Positions 41,048-50,314 of a DNA stretch of 64,000 nt are shown here, in pieces (the stretch's first letter is position 1; every line of letters starts with the position of its first letter). The DNA lies in contig NZ_JACOFZ010000003.1 in the NCBI RefSeq assembly GCF_014284155.1, positions 303,072 through 367,071 of the forward strand. The letters run 5' to 3'. Origin of the DNA: Affinundibacterium nitidum (GTDB lineage Bacteria; Pseudomonadota; Gammaproteobacteria; Burkholderiales; Burkholderiaceae_D). A program made the position numbers and the translations under genes. Under the pieces are notes generated by a model. The model was not told the origin of the DNA. It ran no database searches and saw nothing but the letters and a program-made list of their open reading frames with translations.

Positions 41048-42247
41048 ATGCAATTAGACCCGCGCACCATCTTAATCATCTGGGCTACCATCAATGTGAT
41101 GTTTGCTGGGGTACTTGCTTTGGTCGGCAAGCAGTCAGAAGAGATTCGCGGGGCCAAGCAGTGGGCGTGGGGAGACCTGTTGATCGGGCTCTCATTTGCC
41201 CTTTCTAGTCAGGTCACAAGTCCTGCACCGTTTCATGTTGTGCTATTCGCCTCGGTTGGTATAGGGACAGGCTTTGGGCTACTCTACAACGGGATTGAAG
41301 CTTTCCGCGGCAAACGCTGTTCGTATTGGATTCCCGTCGTTTTATCGATCGCGATGTTTAGCAATAATTTTGCATTCGCGTTTCTTGAAAGCGAACCTCG
41401 CCTACGCATTCTAATTAATTTTGTCTTCTTTGCAGGAATACACATCGCTTGTGCTCGCGCCTTATTTGTCAAGGTGGAAGCGCCTTTGCGTACTGCATAT
41501 TGGATAGCAGGCTTATCTTTTTCTTTGATTGCAGTCTTGTGCGTCGCACGCATCGTCAGCTTGCTGTTTTTTACTGTTGACACAGTGAAGATGTTTAGCA
41601 ACACGGGCGTGAATCCCTATGTATTCTTCTTCGCTAGCATGGCGCAGATGTCGATGTCTCTTGCCTTCATGCTATTGATTAATACGGCCTTGGCCAATCG
41701 TTTGATCGCCCTAGCAGCTACCGATGCGCTTACCGGTCTAATGAACCGTCGCAGCTTAGATCAAGAAATTACGCGCCAACTCGCTAACGAGAAACGCCAT
41801 GGCGAGTGTATGAGTTTGATGATGATAGACGTAGATCACTTCAAGCAAATCAATGACCAACACGGCCATCTTGCGGGTGACGAAGTGTTGAGACGTTTGG
41901 CGCATCTGATGCAGTCCGTGGTTCGCACCAACGACTATATCGCTCGTTATGGCGGCGAGGAATTTTGTATTCTGCTACCCGGTACGAATGAGGCGCAGGC
42001 GCTGATCCTTGCCGAACGCCTACGTCGCTTGTTTAACGAATTAGTGATTGAATGGGATGGTGATATTGTGCGCGGCAGTATTAGCATTGGCGTGGCAGAC
42101 ACGCTTCATGATGCACATGAAGCGCATTCTATTCTCTCTGCAGCCGACCTCGCCCTCTACATGGCCAAACATCAAGGGAGAAACCGTGTCATTGCGTTTT
42201 CCGCTTATGGTAAACACGATGTCTCTGTCATCACGGCAAAATCTTAG
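41048..42247 (+). CDS. membrane-bound diguanylate cyclase (GGDEF)
   Basis: A 399-residue protein with about six or seven N-terminal membrane helices (residues 8-215) and a C-terminal GGDEF domain (220-385) reading DALTGLMNRRSLDQEI, DVDHFKQINDQHGHLAGDEV and the active-site GGEEF at 302-306. The inhibitory I-site RTND at 293-296 lies five residues before it, so product feedback is likely. It makes cyclic di-GMP from two GTP. The ATG at 41048 is used; an upstream start is possible. Its end overlaps the amidohydrolase gene by 17 bases. Confidence 0.93.
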   Translation: MQLDPRTILIIWATINVMFAGVLALVGKQSEEIRGAKQWAWGDLLIGLSFALSSQVTSPAPFHVVLFASVGIGTGFGLLYNGIEAFRGKRCSYWIPVVLSIAMFSNNFAFAFLESEPRLRILINFVFFAGIHIACARALFVKVEAPLRTAYWIAGLSFSLIAVLCVARIVSLLFFTVDTVKMFSNTGVNPYVFFFASMAQMSMSLAFMLLINTALANRLIALAATDALTGLMNRRSLDQEITRQLANEKRHGECMSLMMIDVDHFKQINDQHGHLAGDEVLRRLAHLMQSVVRTNDYIARYGGEEFCILLPGTNEAQALILAERLRRLFNELVIEWDGDIVRGSISIGVADTLHDAHEAHSILSAADLALYMAKHQGRNRVIAFSAYGKHDVSVITAKS

Positions 42248-43799
42248 GCTGCCGCGCAGATAATTTGGTGCGTTCGACCGCGACTCCACGCAAGATCACC
42301 CACCGAATTTGATCATAGGCTTTGATATCTTCAAGCGGATTTTTCTCTAACAATAGGAGATCAGCTTGCTTTCCTACCGCGATACTACCGATGTGCTCTT
42401 GCAAACCCAATGCACGTGCATTTTCTATCGTCATGGCCTGGAATAACTCAGATAAGTTCATCCCGGCTTCCAGCCAACGATCCATTTCCCAACGTCCATT
42501 CATGCCAGGAAATTGGGTGTAGAAAGGTCCGCTCGGTGTATCACTACCGAACTGCAAACGCGCGCCCTCACGATGCAGGTGAGCCATCATTTGTCTGACC
42601 GTGGTCAACGGTTTTTGATACATCTTGCTGATCGCTTGATACATCGCAGCAGGAGGCATCGCTACCGTTGCGACTTCTTCAGTCAGGATATTCTTCATCC
42701 ATTGCCCTTTCTCGCTTTGATACCATTGCATGAGCGAAGCTGGAATAGCATCGGCTACGTAAGGATGCTGAAAAAAAGCCGGATTGGTTTCCTCTTGCTC
42801 GCCATACAGTACTTGCATCGTCGGTTGCACCGAGATGCCAGCATGTTTGATTTCTTGCGCCATTTGTTTTAACCGTGTTTGATTGACTGTTGCATCGACG
42901 TTTTTCGTCTCGTGCCAAAGACCATGGACTAGGGTATCAACTCCCGATTGCAAGGCAAACTCATAGGCTGACTGCGAATTGCCATGCAAATACACAGGTA
43001 AGTTGCTTTGATGCGCCTCTTTCACTACTGCGCGAATTAACTCAATCGATGGCACTGGCAAGTTTTTCTTTGGGCCAAAACCTGTTTCGTAAAACACCTT
43101 AATACAACTCGCCCCGGCTTGTTTGGCCGCTTGCACTACAGCTGCAGGACTATGCTGTTCGACGACAAAATTGGATGGGTAGACATTGGGCTGTGCTTGA
43201 TCAAACAGCATCATCTTGGCGGCCGGGACTTGGAATTGCAGATCCTTATCCATCCAAGAAGCTGGATAGCCATTCGGTATCGTCACTGGAGCGCAGAAAA
43301 AGGCGCGCGGTGCTATCGCTTCTTGATTCCACTTTGCAATGAAATCGGCATCACCCGTCAGATCCAACACGGTGGTGAATCCAAAGTAAGCATAACTACG
43401 CGGCATTTGATTGCGCGCTTCCAGCACCATCGCAGTATCAGCTGTACTTGGATTGTCTTCGCTGATATAGCCGGGGACGCCATCGAGATGTACATGGGCA
43501 TCGATCAAACCAGGAATTAAATACTGACGCTTGCCATCAATTTTGCGTCCTGCTTGAGGCTTGCTCTTATTCGTCGCTGACTGGATGCCTACGATCTTAC
43601 CGTTCTCCAATAAGACATCGAACAAACCACTTGCAGGCTTTTCGGTTCCAATAAGATGCACATTTTGAATCAAGGTTCTGTCGGTCGACATGGTTTGCGC
43701 TTGCACCACATGCGATGACAAAGCGGCAATACCAATGAGAAGCGAGCCAAATGGTGCATTGAGCAAGCGCTGAAACTTGCCAGTAAAAAAGAAACTCAT
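42231..43799 (-). CDS. exported amidohydrolase family protein
   Basis: A 522-residue metal-dependent hydrolase with a signal peptide ending VVQAQ. The N-terminal beta-sandwich is followed by LIPGLIDAHVHLDGVPG, the HxH metal motif of the amidohydrolase superfamily; ASCIKVFYETGFG provides the Lys that is carbamylated in many members, YLHGNSQ and TLVHGLWHE the later His ligands, and QFGSDTPSGP the final Asp. The C-terminus has IENARALGLQEHIGSIAVG with KQADLLLLEKNP. Substrate unknown (a peptidase or amidase of the imidazolonepropionase-like group is likely). It is divergent from the AraC-type gene at 43994. GGAGGG precedes the ATG. Confidence 0.9.
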   Translation of the reverse strand: MSFFFTGKFQRLLNAPFGSLLIGIAALSSHVVQAQTMSTDRTLIQNVHLIGTEKPASGLFDVLLENGKIVGIQSATNKSKPQAGRKIDGKRQYLIPGLIDAHVHLDGVPGYISEDNPSTADTAMVLEARNQMPRSYAYFGFTTVLDLTGDADFIAKWNQEAIAPRAFFCAPVTIPNGYPASWMDKDLQFQVPAAKMMLFDQAQPNVYPSNFVVEQHSPAAVVQAAKQAGASCIKVFYETGFGPKKNLPVPSIELIRAVVKEAHQSNLPVYLHGNSQSAYEFALQSGVDTLVHGLWHETKNVDATVNQTRLKQMAQEIKHAGISVQPTMQVLYGEQEETNPAFFQHPYVADAIPASLMQWYQSEKGQWMKNILTEEVATVAMPPAAMYQAISKMYQKPLTTVRQMMAHLHREGARLQFGSDTPSGPFYTQFPGMNGRWEMDRWLEAGMNLSELFQAMTIENARALGLQEHIGSIAVGKQADLLLLEKNPLEDIKAYDQIRWVILRGVAVERTKLSARQPKILP

Positions 43800-43993
43800 G
43801 TCTAACCCTCCGTTGAAAAGAACGGTCTCAGTTTCTGTGTTTAAACGCCTTTCAACGACCGAAAACGCGATCGAGGACCACTTTTCACTCAATTTCGGTC
43901 TGGTTTATCGGATTTATTGGGAAAAAATGGGGTGATGATACTTAAAATGCACGTATTTCAATTAAAGTACCAAGCATAGTTTATGATCGTCAG

Positions 43994-45088
43994 ATGACTT
44001 ATTACCTTAGCCACATCCAGATCGCCAATGCCGTTTTATGCCTACTGATGGCAGCGCAGTTATTGGGCATGCCCGCGATGCGCACCCTACCGAAGCGCCT
44101 GTTGGCGATGAATTGTTTTCTGTATGCACACCAAAGTATTGCCTTGGTGATCCTACTCAATAGCAATTCGGCATGGTTTTCGCTCAGCCGACCGCTCGGG
44201 GCGATGCTGCTGGGACCAGCGCTTTACCTCTATTTTGCCTGCCTCCAACGAACAGATGGCAAGTTGCGTCGCCATGACCTTTGGCATGCCTTCGCCGCAA
44301 TCCTCATCTTCCTATGCCTCTATCTCATCAAGCCCATGCGAGCATGGATAGACACCGCCATTCTCATCAGCTTTGTCCTGTATACCATGATCACCGCCTG
44401 GAGTATGCGCCCCGGTCAGCAAGCACTCGCTCACTTGGGTAGCCATGCGGCATCTGCTTTCATTTGGCTCAAAGCCTTGTTAGCGATGTCTGTGGTCAAC
44501 ATCATCATAGAACTCGCGGTCAATCTGGAACTGGCTCAGGGTACAGCACTTAGCGACTCGATTTCCATGCTGATTGCCAGCATCGCTTTCTTTGCCATCA
44601 ACGCGACCATGGTCTTAGCCGCCTTACAGCGGAGTCACTTCTTGGAATGGATGTATCAATTTGGCGCACCCCAAAAACTGGGGGAGGATGCAGTCGAGCC
44701 AAAATCAGATACCGCGATTGAAGAACAAACAGAATGTCGGGCTTTATTTGAGCGTTGGGTGCAGCTTATTCAGACGGAGCAACTACACAAGCTGGAATTC
44801 GGCATCACCTTGCCGCAAGCTGCACGAAAACTCCAGATCCCCGCACGGCAGTTATCCAATGCGGTCAATCAAATCTATGGTAAAAGTTTCTCGATGCATT
44901 TGAATGATCTGCGTGTTCAAGAGGCCCAAGTGCTGCTCAGTAGCCGACCTGATCTCAGTATCATTGAGGTGATGCATGAAGCTGGCTTTAGTACAAAATC
45001 TAACTTCAATAAAGAATTCTTGCGTGTAACGGGGATGTCGCCAAGCGCCTACCGTGACGAAAATTTATCCGCCTCACCACTTCCATAA
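43994..45088 (+). CDS. membrane-anchored AraC family regulator
   Basis: A 364-residue protein: seven or so membrane helices in the first 220 residues (for example VLCLLMAAQLLGM, LLGPALYLYFACL, MSVVNIIIELAV) and an AraC HTH in the last 110 (ITLPQAARKLQIPARQLSNA and LSIIEVMHEAGFSTKSNFNK, FLRVTGMSPSAYR). This group of membrane-bound AraC proteins senses signals at the membrane. It is divergent from the exported amidohydrolase gene, a probable target. Confidence 0.88.
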   Translation: MTYYLSHIQIANAVLCLLMAAQLLGMPAMRTLPKRLLAMNCFLYAHQSIALVILLNSNSAWFSLSRPLGAMLLGPALYLYFACLQRTDGKLRRHDLWHAFAAILIFLCLYLIKPMRAWIDTAILISFVLYTMITAWSMRPGQQALAHLGSHAASAFIWLKALLAMSVVNIIIELAVNLELAQGTALSDSISMLIASIAFFAINATMVLAALQRSHFLEWMYQFGAPQKLGEDAVEPKSDTAIEEQTECRALFERWVQLIQTEQLHKLEFGITLPQAARKLQIPARQLSNAVNQIYGKSFSMHLNDLRVQEAQVLLSSRPDLSIIEVMHEAGFSTKSNFNKEFLRVTGMSPSAYRDENLSASPLP

Positions 45089-45170
45089 CGCCAGCCCGTG
45101 CGCCCCCTCTTCCTTCACAATTTCAAATAGTGTGCAGCGGAGGTCTCGTTTATGCCTTTTAAAAGCGGCC

Positions 45171-46130
45171 CTATGTCCTAGCATCACTATTCGCAATCTC
45201 CGCCATCACAAAATCAACGAAGGCACGCACTGTCGCTGACATTAAGCGATTCGGCAAATACACCAAAGAGTAAGGACGCGTTTGGCCGTTATATTCTTTG
45301 AGCACCTCGACTAATCGCCCTTGCGCGATATCATCAGCCACAATGTAGTGAAAACTTTGGCAGATACCGCCACCATTTTTTGCCAAGGTCATGCCACCCA
45401 AGACGTCATCAGTGACGCTAATACTAGGGGCAAATGCAAACTCCTGAGTCTCGCCGTTTACCTCAAAATACCAAGGAAATGGGCGCCCGGTACTTGGCAG
45501 CAGAAATTGCAAACAGCGATGTTGATGCAAGTCTTCTGGTGTGCGCGGCATCCCAAAACGTTTTAAGTAAGAAGGCGAAGCATAGGTGCCACGCACCACA
45601 TCCTCAAGCTTACGTGCGACCAAGCCAGAAGCCAAACGTGCATCGTCTAAATAGCCAAGACGTATCGCCACATCATAGCCTTCTTCAACGAAGTCGACAT
45701 TGCGATTGGAGATGTTGAGCTCGATCTTGATTTTCGGATAGCGTTCAAAAAAACGTGGCATCAATGGCAGTAAGCGATAGTGTGCGTAGGTGGTGGGTGC
45801 GCTGATTCGCAAGCTACCACTGGGTTCACGCTGCTTGCCAGCGAGACTTAACTCCGCTTCACGAATCTGCTGCAACGCTTGTGTACATTGTTCGTAATAC
45901 GCCTTGCCTTCCTCAGTTAAACGGATCTGCCTCGTAGTACGCGCAAATAGTTTGACCTGCAAACGCGCTTCTAATCTGGCGACCGATCGACTCACTGCTG
46001 CAGGGGTTAGGCCCAAAGCGCTCGCTGCCAAGGTGAAACTTTGCTGTTCCGCAGCTTTACAAAACAACTCAATCGAGCCCAGTTGTACCGGGTCGAAATC
46101 TCGGTTGATATTGCGACTTGATCCCACCAT
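45171..46130 (-). CDS. LysR family transcriptional regulator
   Basis: A 319-residue regulator. The HTH reads SIELFCKAAEQQSFTLAASA, LGLTPAAVSRSVARLEARL and KLFARTTRQIRLTEEG, and the effector domain LRISAPTTYAHYRLLPLM with IELNISNRNVDFVEEGYDVA is standard for the LysR group that responds to small aromatics or quinones. Divergent from the oxidoreductase gene at 46367, with the palindrome at 46244-46258 between them. Confidence 0.93.
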   Translation of the reverse strand: MVGSSRNINRDFDPVQLGSIELFCKAAEQQSFTLAASALGLTPAAVSRSVARLEARLQVKLFARTTRQIRLTEEGKAYYEQCTQALQQIREAELSLAGKQREPSGSLRISAPTTYAHYRLLPLMPRFFERYPKIKIELNISNRNVDFVEEGYDVAIRLGYLDDARLASGLVARKLEDVVRGTYASPSYLKRFGMPRTPEDLHQHRCLQFLLPSTGRPFPWYFEVNGETQEFAFAPSISVTDDVLGGMTLAKNGGGICQSFHYIVADDIAQGRLVEVLKEYNGQTRPYSLVYLPNRLMSATVRAFVDFVMAEIANSDART

Positions 46131-46243
46131 GACTCTGGTTCCTCACCGTTGAAGCTTATTGCTGATACCGGCATGTGATGACAAAACTTCCTAGCCAAAT
46201 CTGGCTTTTATTGGCCAAAATTTCCGTGTTTTATCGTTTGTTA

Positions 46244-46258
46244 ATTACATTATGTAAT
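46244..46258. promoter_or_regulatory. candidate LysR operator
   Basis: Perfect 15-base palindrome ATTACATTATGTAAT with the T-N11-A spacing typical of LysR boxes, in the 236-base region between the divergent LysR and oxidoreductase genes, about 114 bases from the LysR start. Confidence 0.6.
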
Positions 46259-46366
46259 AAATCATATGCTTAGTCGTCTGTTTATTCAAGTGCGCGAGCA
46301 GCCTACACTGGCGCCATCGACATTGATCGAAAACCCTCACAAACTTATCAACAAGAGAGATATCGT

Positions 46367-47305
46367 ATGAACAACACACATAAAGCCGTCCGCATCCACC
46401 AATTTGGTGGCCCTGAAGTTTTAGTTTATGAAGATGCGCCTGTGCCAAGCATTCAAGCCGATGAAGTACTGGTCAAAATTCACGCTGCCAGCGTTAATCC
46501 AGTCGACTGGAAGGTGCGTGAAGGCTACCTCAAGGACATGATGCCACACCAACTGCCTTTGGTTTTAGGCTGGGATTTCGCAGGTGAAATCGTCGCCGTC
46601 GGCAGTGGGGTTAGCGACTGGAAGATCGGCGATGCCGTGTATGCGCGCCCTGATATCGCTCGCGATGGTAGTTATGCTGAACACATCGCCGTCCGTGCTA
46701 GTGAAATCGCCGCGAAGCCAAGTAAAGCAACATGGCAAGAAGCAGCCGCTGTACCATTGGCGGCGCTGACAGCATGGCAAGCACTGTACGAAATTGCAGG
46801 CTTACAAGCCGGTGAAAGTGTGTTGATACATGCTGGGGCAGGTGGCGTTGGTAGCTTCGCTATTCAACTCGCAAAACTGCGTGGCGCTCACGTCATCACA
46901 ACGACATCAACAAAAAATGTAGCCTTGGTCAAAGCATTAGGCGCAGACGAAGTGATCGACTACACACAACAAGACTTCAGCCAATTGCGTGATCTTGATG
47001 TGGTGTTCGATACCCTGGGCGGCGAGATTCAAGACAATTCCTGGCAAACCTTAAAACAAGGCGGTCGTTTGGTATCGATTATCTCAGGACCATCTGAAGA
47101 AGCCGCCGCGCGCATCAACGGTAAAGCACTGTTCTGCTTCGTGCAGCCTAGCGCAGAGCAGCTGACCTCCTTAGCGAAATTGATCGATGCTGAACAATTG
47201 AAGATCGTCATCGACAGTGTTTTCCCACTGACTGAGATCATCGCAGCGCATGCCAAGAGCGAAAGTGGTCGTAGCGTTGGTAAAATTGTGATTCAAGTGA
47301 GCTAA
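46367..47305 (+). CDS. NADPH-dependent MDR-type oxidoreductase
   Basis: A 312-residue zinc-independent medium-chain dehydrogenase of the quinone oxidoreductase group. VHAASVNPVDW-type segment (KIHAASVNPVDWKVREGYLK), DFAGEIVAVGSGV and YAEHIAVRASEIAAK are the catalytic domain; LIHAGAGGVGSFAIQLAKLR is the NADPH-binding AxGGVG loop. The zinc-binding cysteines of alcohol dehydrogenases are absent, as usual for the quinone reductase branch. The divergent LysR gene probably controls it. It ends at the hairpin at 47333-47367. Confidence 0.92.
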   Translation: MNNTHKAVRIHQFGGPEVLVYEDAPVPSIQADEVLVKIHAASVNPVDWKVREGYLKDMMPHQLPLVLGWDFAGEIVAVGSGVSDWKIGDAVYARPDIARDGSYAEHIAVRASEIAAKPSKATWQEAAAVPLAALTAWQALYEIAGLQAGESVLIHAGAGGVGSFAIQLAKLRGAHVITTTSTKNVALVKALGADEVIDYTQQDFSQLRDLDVVFDTLGGEIQDNSWQTLKQGGRLVSIISGPSEEAAARINGKALFCFVQPSAEQLTSLAKLIDAEQLKIVIDSVFPLTEIIAAHAKSESGRSVGKIVIQVS

Positions 47306-47332
47306 TAGGTATCCTGCGTCAGTAAACAAGCA

Positions 47333-47367
47333 AGCCTATGTATTTGGTCGTACATAGGCTTTTTTTA
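47333..47367 (+). terminator. intrinsic terminator of the oxidoreductase gene
   Basis: Arms AGCCTATGTA (47333-47342) and TACATAGGCT (47351-47360) followed by six T, 28 bases past the oxidoreductase stop at 47305. Confidence 0.9.
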
Positions 47368-47431
47368 TGCGCCCTGCTCGTCGAGCAGCGGTAAAATCGG
47401 GTTAAATGAAAACTAAAACAATAGGGCATAA

Positions 47432-47821
<390 letters not shown>

Positions 47822-47859
47822 AAATCGACTGATCTTACCAATCGCTTTAGGAACAAAAT

Positions 47860-48264
47860 ATGTTCGCTTTTCTTATTTATTTAGCTTGCAAAGTCATTAT
47901 CTACAGCGGAGTCTGCGCGTTACTGCGGAACTTCTATCAATTTCCAAAAACCTCGCTTATCGAGTTTTCCGTCAAGTGGGGAACATTACGATTGCTCATT
48001 GGCATATTATTCTCCATCCCGATATTGATGACTTTCGCTATCTTGAAGTTAGATAACCTTCCTGATTGGCAAATCGGTGCCATCGTTCTAACACCATATC
48101 GTTTTTTAGAATGGGCAGTACTATTTTGGCTCATTAAACGCAAACACGATATTTCTTGGAATAACAAGATCACAGTTTGGCTTCTGATCGCCGTATGCGC
48201 GTCCTTCATATCTGATGTAATTGCACTTCTAACTGGCGCAAATAACATAAAACTCTGGTGCTAG
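47860..48264 (+). CDS. integral membrane protein, unknown
   Basis: A 134-residue protein with four predicted helices: residues 3-22, about 45-66 (LLIGILFSIPILMTFAIL), about 75-95 (IGAIVLTPYRFLEWAVLFWL) and about 107-125 (TVWLLIAVCASFISDVIALL). It starts 39 bases after the VOC gene and may share its transcript. Family not recognised. Confidence 0.6.
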   Translation: MFAFLIYLACKVIIYSGVCALLRNFYQFPKTSLIEFSVKWGTLRLLIGILFSIPILMTFAILKLDNLPDWQIGAIVLTPYRFLEWAVLFWLIKRKHDISWNNKITVWLLIAVCASFISDVIALLTGANNIKLWC

Positions 48265-48352
48265 AAGAAAAAAGAGCTATCCATAGATAACCAAGCCAAG
48301 ATGCCACTCCATACTGTGCTTTAAAATTCACAACAGCAATCGTGGAAATTAT

Positions 48353-48547
48353 TCATTTAATTGCTTCAGAGTTCGCATCTTCGCTCGAAGATGCTGCGAA
48401 TTGTTCTCTCTCTGGTAGCACCAGAGGCGGCAATTTTTTATTCACTAAAGGCAGGTTCGTGACCTCGGTTCCATCAGGACGGACAGCCTGTTGTGCCGAC
48501 AACCAATCGCCGTTGTCTTTCGCTATGACTTCTAAAGTATTTTGCAT
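48353..48547 (-). CDS. small soluble protein, unknown
   Basis: A 64-residue protein (MQNTLEVIAKDNGDWLSAQQ then AVRPDGTEVTNLPLVNKKLP) with a Glu/Ser-rich tail. It has a good GGGAGA site before the ATG at 48547 but matches no family I know. It lies alone between two minus- and plus-strand genes. Confidence 0.5.
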   Translation of the reverse strand: MQNTLEVIAKDNGDWLSAQQAVRPDGTEVTNLPLVNKKLPPLVLPEREQFAASSSEDANSEAIK

Positions 48548-48692
48548 TATCTTCTCCCAGTTTTTTCTCACTGGAAGAAGATGATAAACAGATTACGCAA
48601 GCTCTGAAAATTGAAACGCAAAAGTTTGTCTTAGCTCAAAGTTCGCGCCATGCCTTGTGTCAAGAAGTAGGAAAAAGTTTACCCAAAGAAAA

Positions 48693-50096
48693 TCAACCAC
48701 CAAAAAACTCCGCATGCACGGCTTGCAAAGCTTTTTTACGATCTTCTTGATGCACTAACATATACGCAGCCACTTCGCTAGCACCAGCAGCTGCCAAAGT
48801 GACGCGCACGCCACTTGCAATCGCTGCCGACAATGCACGGCTGGCAATCGCACTACCCACGTCAGAAGCTTCCAGCACGCCGTCGCCGACGACAGCGACA
48901 ATCGCCACTTCGTCATTGCGGGAGACATCAACCACGCCGGCTAAATGATGTTCTTTCAAGGCCGCATACGCAGCATCGAGGTGATCTCGCGCCAATAAAA
49001 TATTAATCGCGGTTTGCGCGGTCAACACACTCTTGATATTGATACCGTTTTGATCAAGCGTATTCGTCACTTGTGCCAAGATGCCAGGTTTGAAGCCAAC
49101 ACCTGGGCCATGCAATTTGAGAATCGCCACGTCTTCGGTTGAGGTTACGCTTTTCACCACGTCTTTGGTCACCTTACGTTGTGCATTAATGATGGTGTAG
49201 GGCTGCAAGCCACGATCTGGGCGAGTGATATTTAAGATGCGAATCGGAATATCTTGGTTAAACAATGGCTCCACCGTGCGTGGGTGCAAAATTTTAGCGC
49301 CAAAATAAGACAGCTCAGCAGCTTCCAAATAATTCAATTGCGAAATCGAACGCGGGGTCGTCACCGTGCCGGGGTCTGCACTCAAGAAACCATCGACGTC
49401 TTTCCACACATCGAGCGACTCTGCACCGATACAGCAAGCAATCGATGCTGCGGAATAATCAGAACCGCCACGACCAAACAGCGTCGTTTTGCCTTCGCGA
49501 TCAACGCCATAAAAACCGGGCACCACGATGACCTCATTGCCTTCTAAGGCTTTCGCGACCGAGGCAGTACTCGCCTCGAAATCGCAGGCCGAGTTTCCAA
49601 ACACGCCATCAGTGATCAAACCGATGTCTTCCGGCAAAGCTTCGCGCGCGGCGATGCCACGGCTTAACAACACTTCGGTGAGCAACAAACTTGATAATCG
49701 TTCGCCGTAACTGAGAATTGCATCATTCACAAACGTCGGCACATCGCCTATGCAATGAATGCCAGTTAAGAAACGGTCTAATTGATCTAAGCGTTCGCCC
49801 AGTGCTTTTTCGGTGCGCTCACGATGTGCTGCATCTTGAATATTCGCTTCCACAATTTCTTTTTTCAAGGCGCGCAGGGTCAAGGTGTAATTGCGGCTCT
49901 CGGCCAAAGCGGCTTTAGTACCAGCACCTTCTTTGGCAGCCTGCACACAGCCGATAAGCGCATTGGTAATGCCGTAAAACGCCGACACCACTAGCACCAA
50001 TGGACGGTTATACGTTTGTACGACATTGACCACGCGGTCGATATCCTGAGGTTGGCGCAAGTTAGAGCCGCCAAATTTAACGACGATTTTTTTCAT
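48693..50096 (-). CDS. lysC: aspartate kinase
   Basis: A 467-residue aspartokinase. The kinase part opens with IVVKFGGSNLRQPQDI, has YGERLSSLLLTEVLLSRG, and LFGRGGSDYSAASIA (the nucleotide loop), then WKDVDGFLSADPG and LSYFGAKILHPRTVEPL. The C-terminal 150 residues form two ACT domains (VAILKLHGPGVGFKPGILAQ and VAIVAVVGDGVLEASDVG) that sense lysine or threonine. It catalyses the first step of lysine, threonine and methionine synthesis. The opening motif carries SNL where most have TSV. It stands alone, unlike the usual beta-proteobacterial lysC of about 410 residues, so it may be an additional aspartokinase. Confidence 0.9.
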   Translation of the reverse strand: MKKIVVKFGGSNLRQPQDIDRVVNVVQTYNRPLVLVVSAFYGITNALIGCVQAAKEGAGTKAALAESRNYTLTLRALKKEIVEANIQDAAHRERTEKALGERLDQLDRFLTGIHCIGDVPTFVNDAILSYGERLSSLLLTEVLLSRGIAAREALPEDIGLITDGVFGNSACDFEASTASVAKALEGNEVIVVPGFYGVDREGKTTLFGRGGSDYSAASIACCIGAESLDVWKDVDGFLSADPGTVTTPRSISQLNYLEAAELSYFGAKILHPRTVEPLFNQDIPIRILNITRPDRGLQPYTIINAQRKVTKDVVKSVTSTEDVAILKLHGPGVGFKPGILAQVTNTLDQNGINIKSVLTAQTAINILLARDHLDAAYAALKEHHLAGVVDVSRNDEVAIVAVVGDGVLEASDVGSAIASRALSAAIASGVRVTLAAAGASEVAAYMLVHQEDRKKALQAVHAEFFGG

Positions 50097-50314
50097 AAGA
50101 AGTACACAGAAAGAGAGCGGTTAACTTCTACAAAACTTGCGAGATTGAAACCAATGGCCATCCGCACGTGCATAGCCCAAGCTTGTAGATTTAGCATAGT
50201 CTTCGCAGTATATCGCAAGGCAAAATAGAATCCTAAAAAAGTTCGATACGGATATACTGGCCGCACCTATGTCTTGAGCATAATAGTCAGCGCCATGATG
50301 CCGCCATCAAACAC

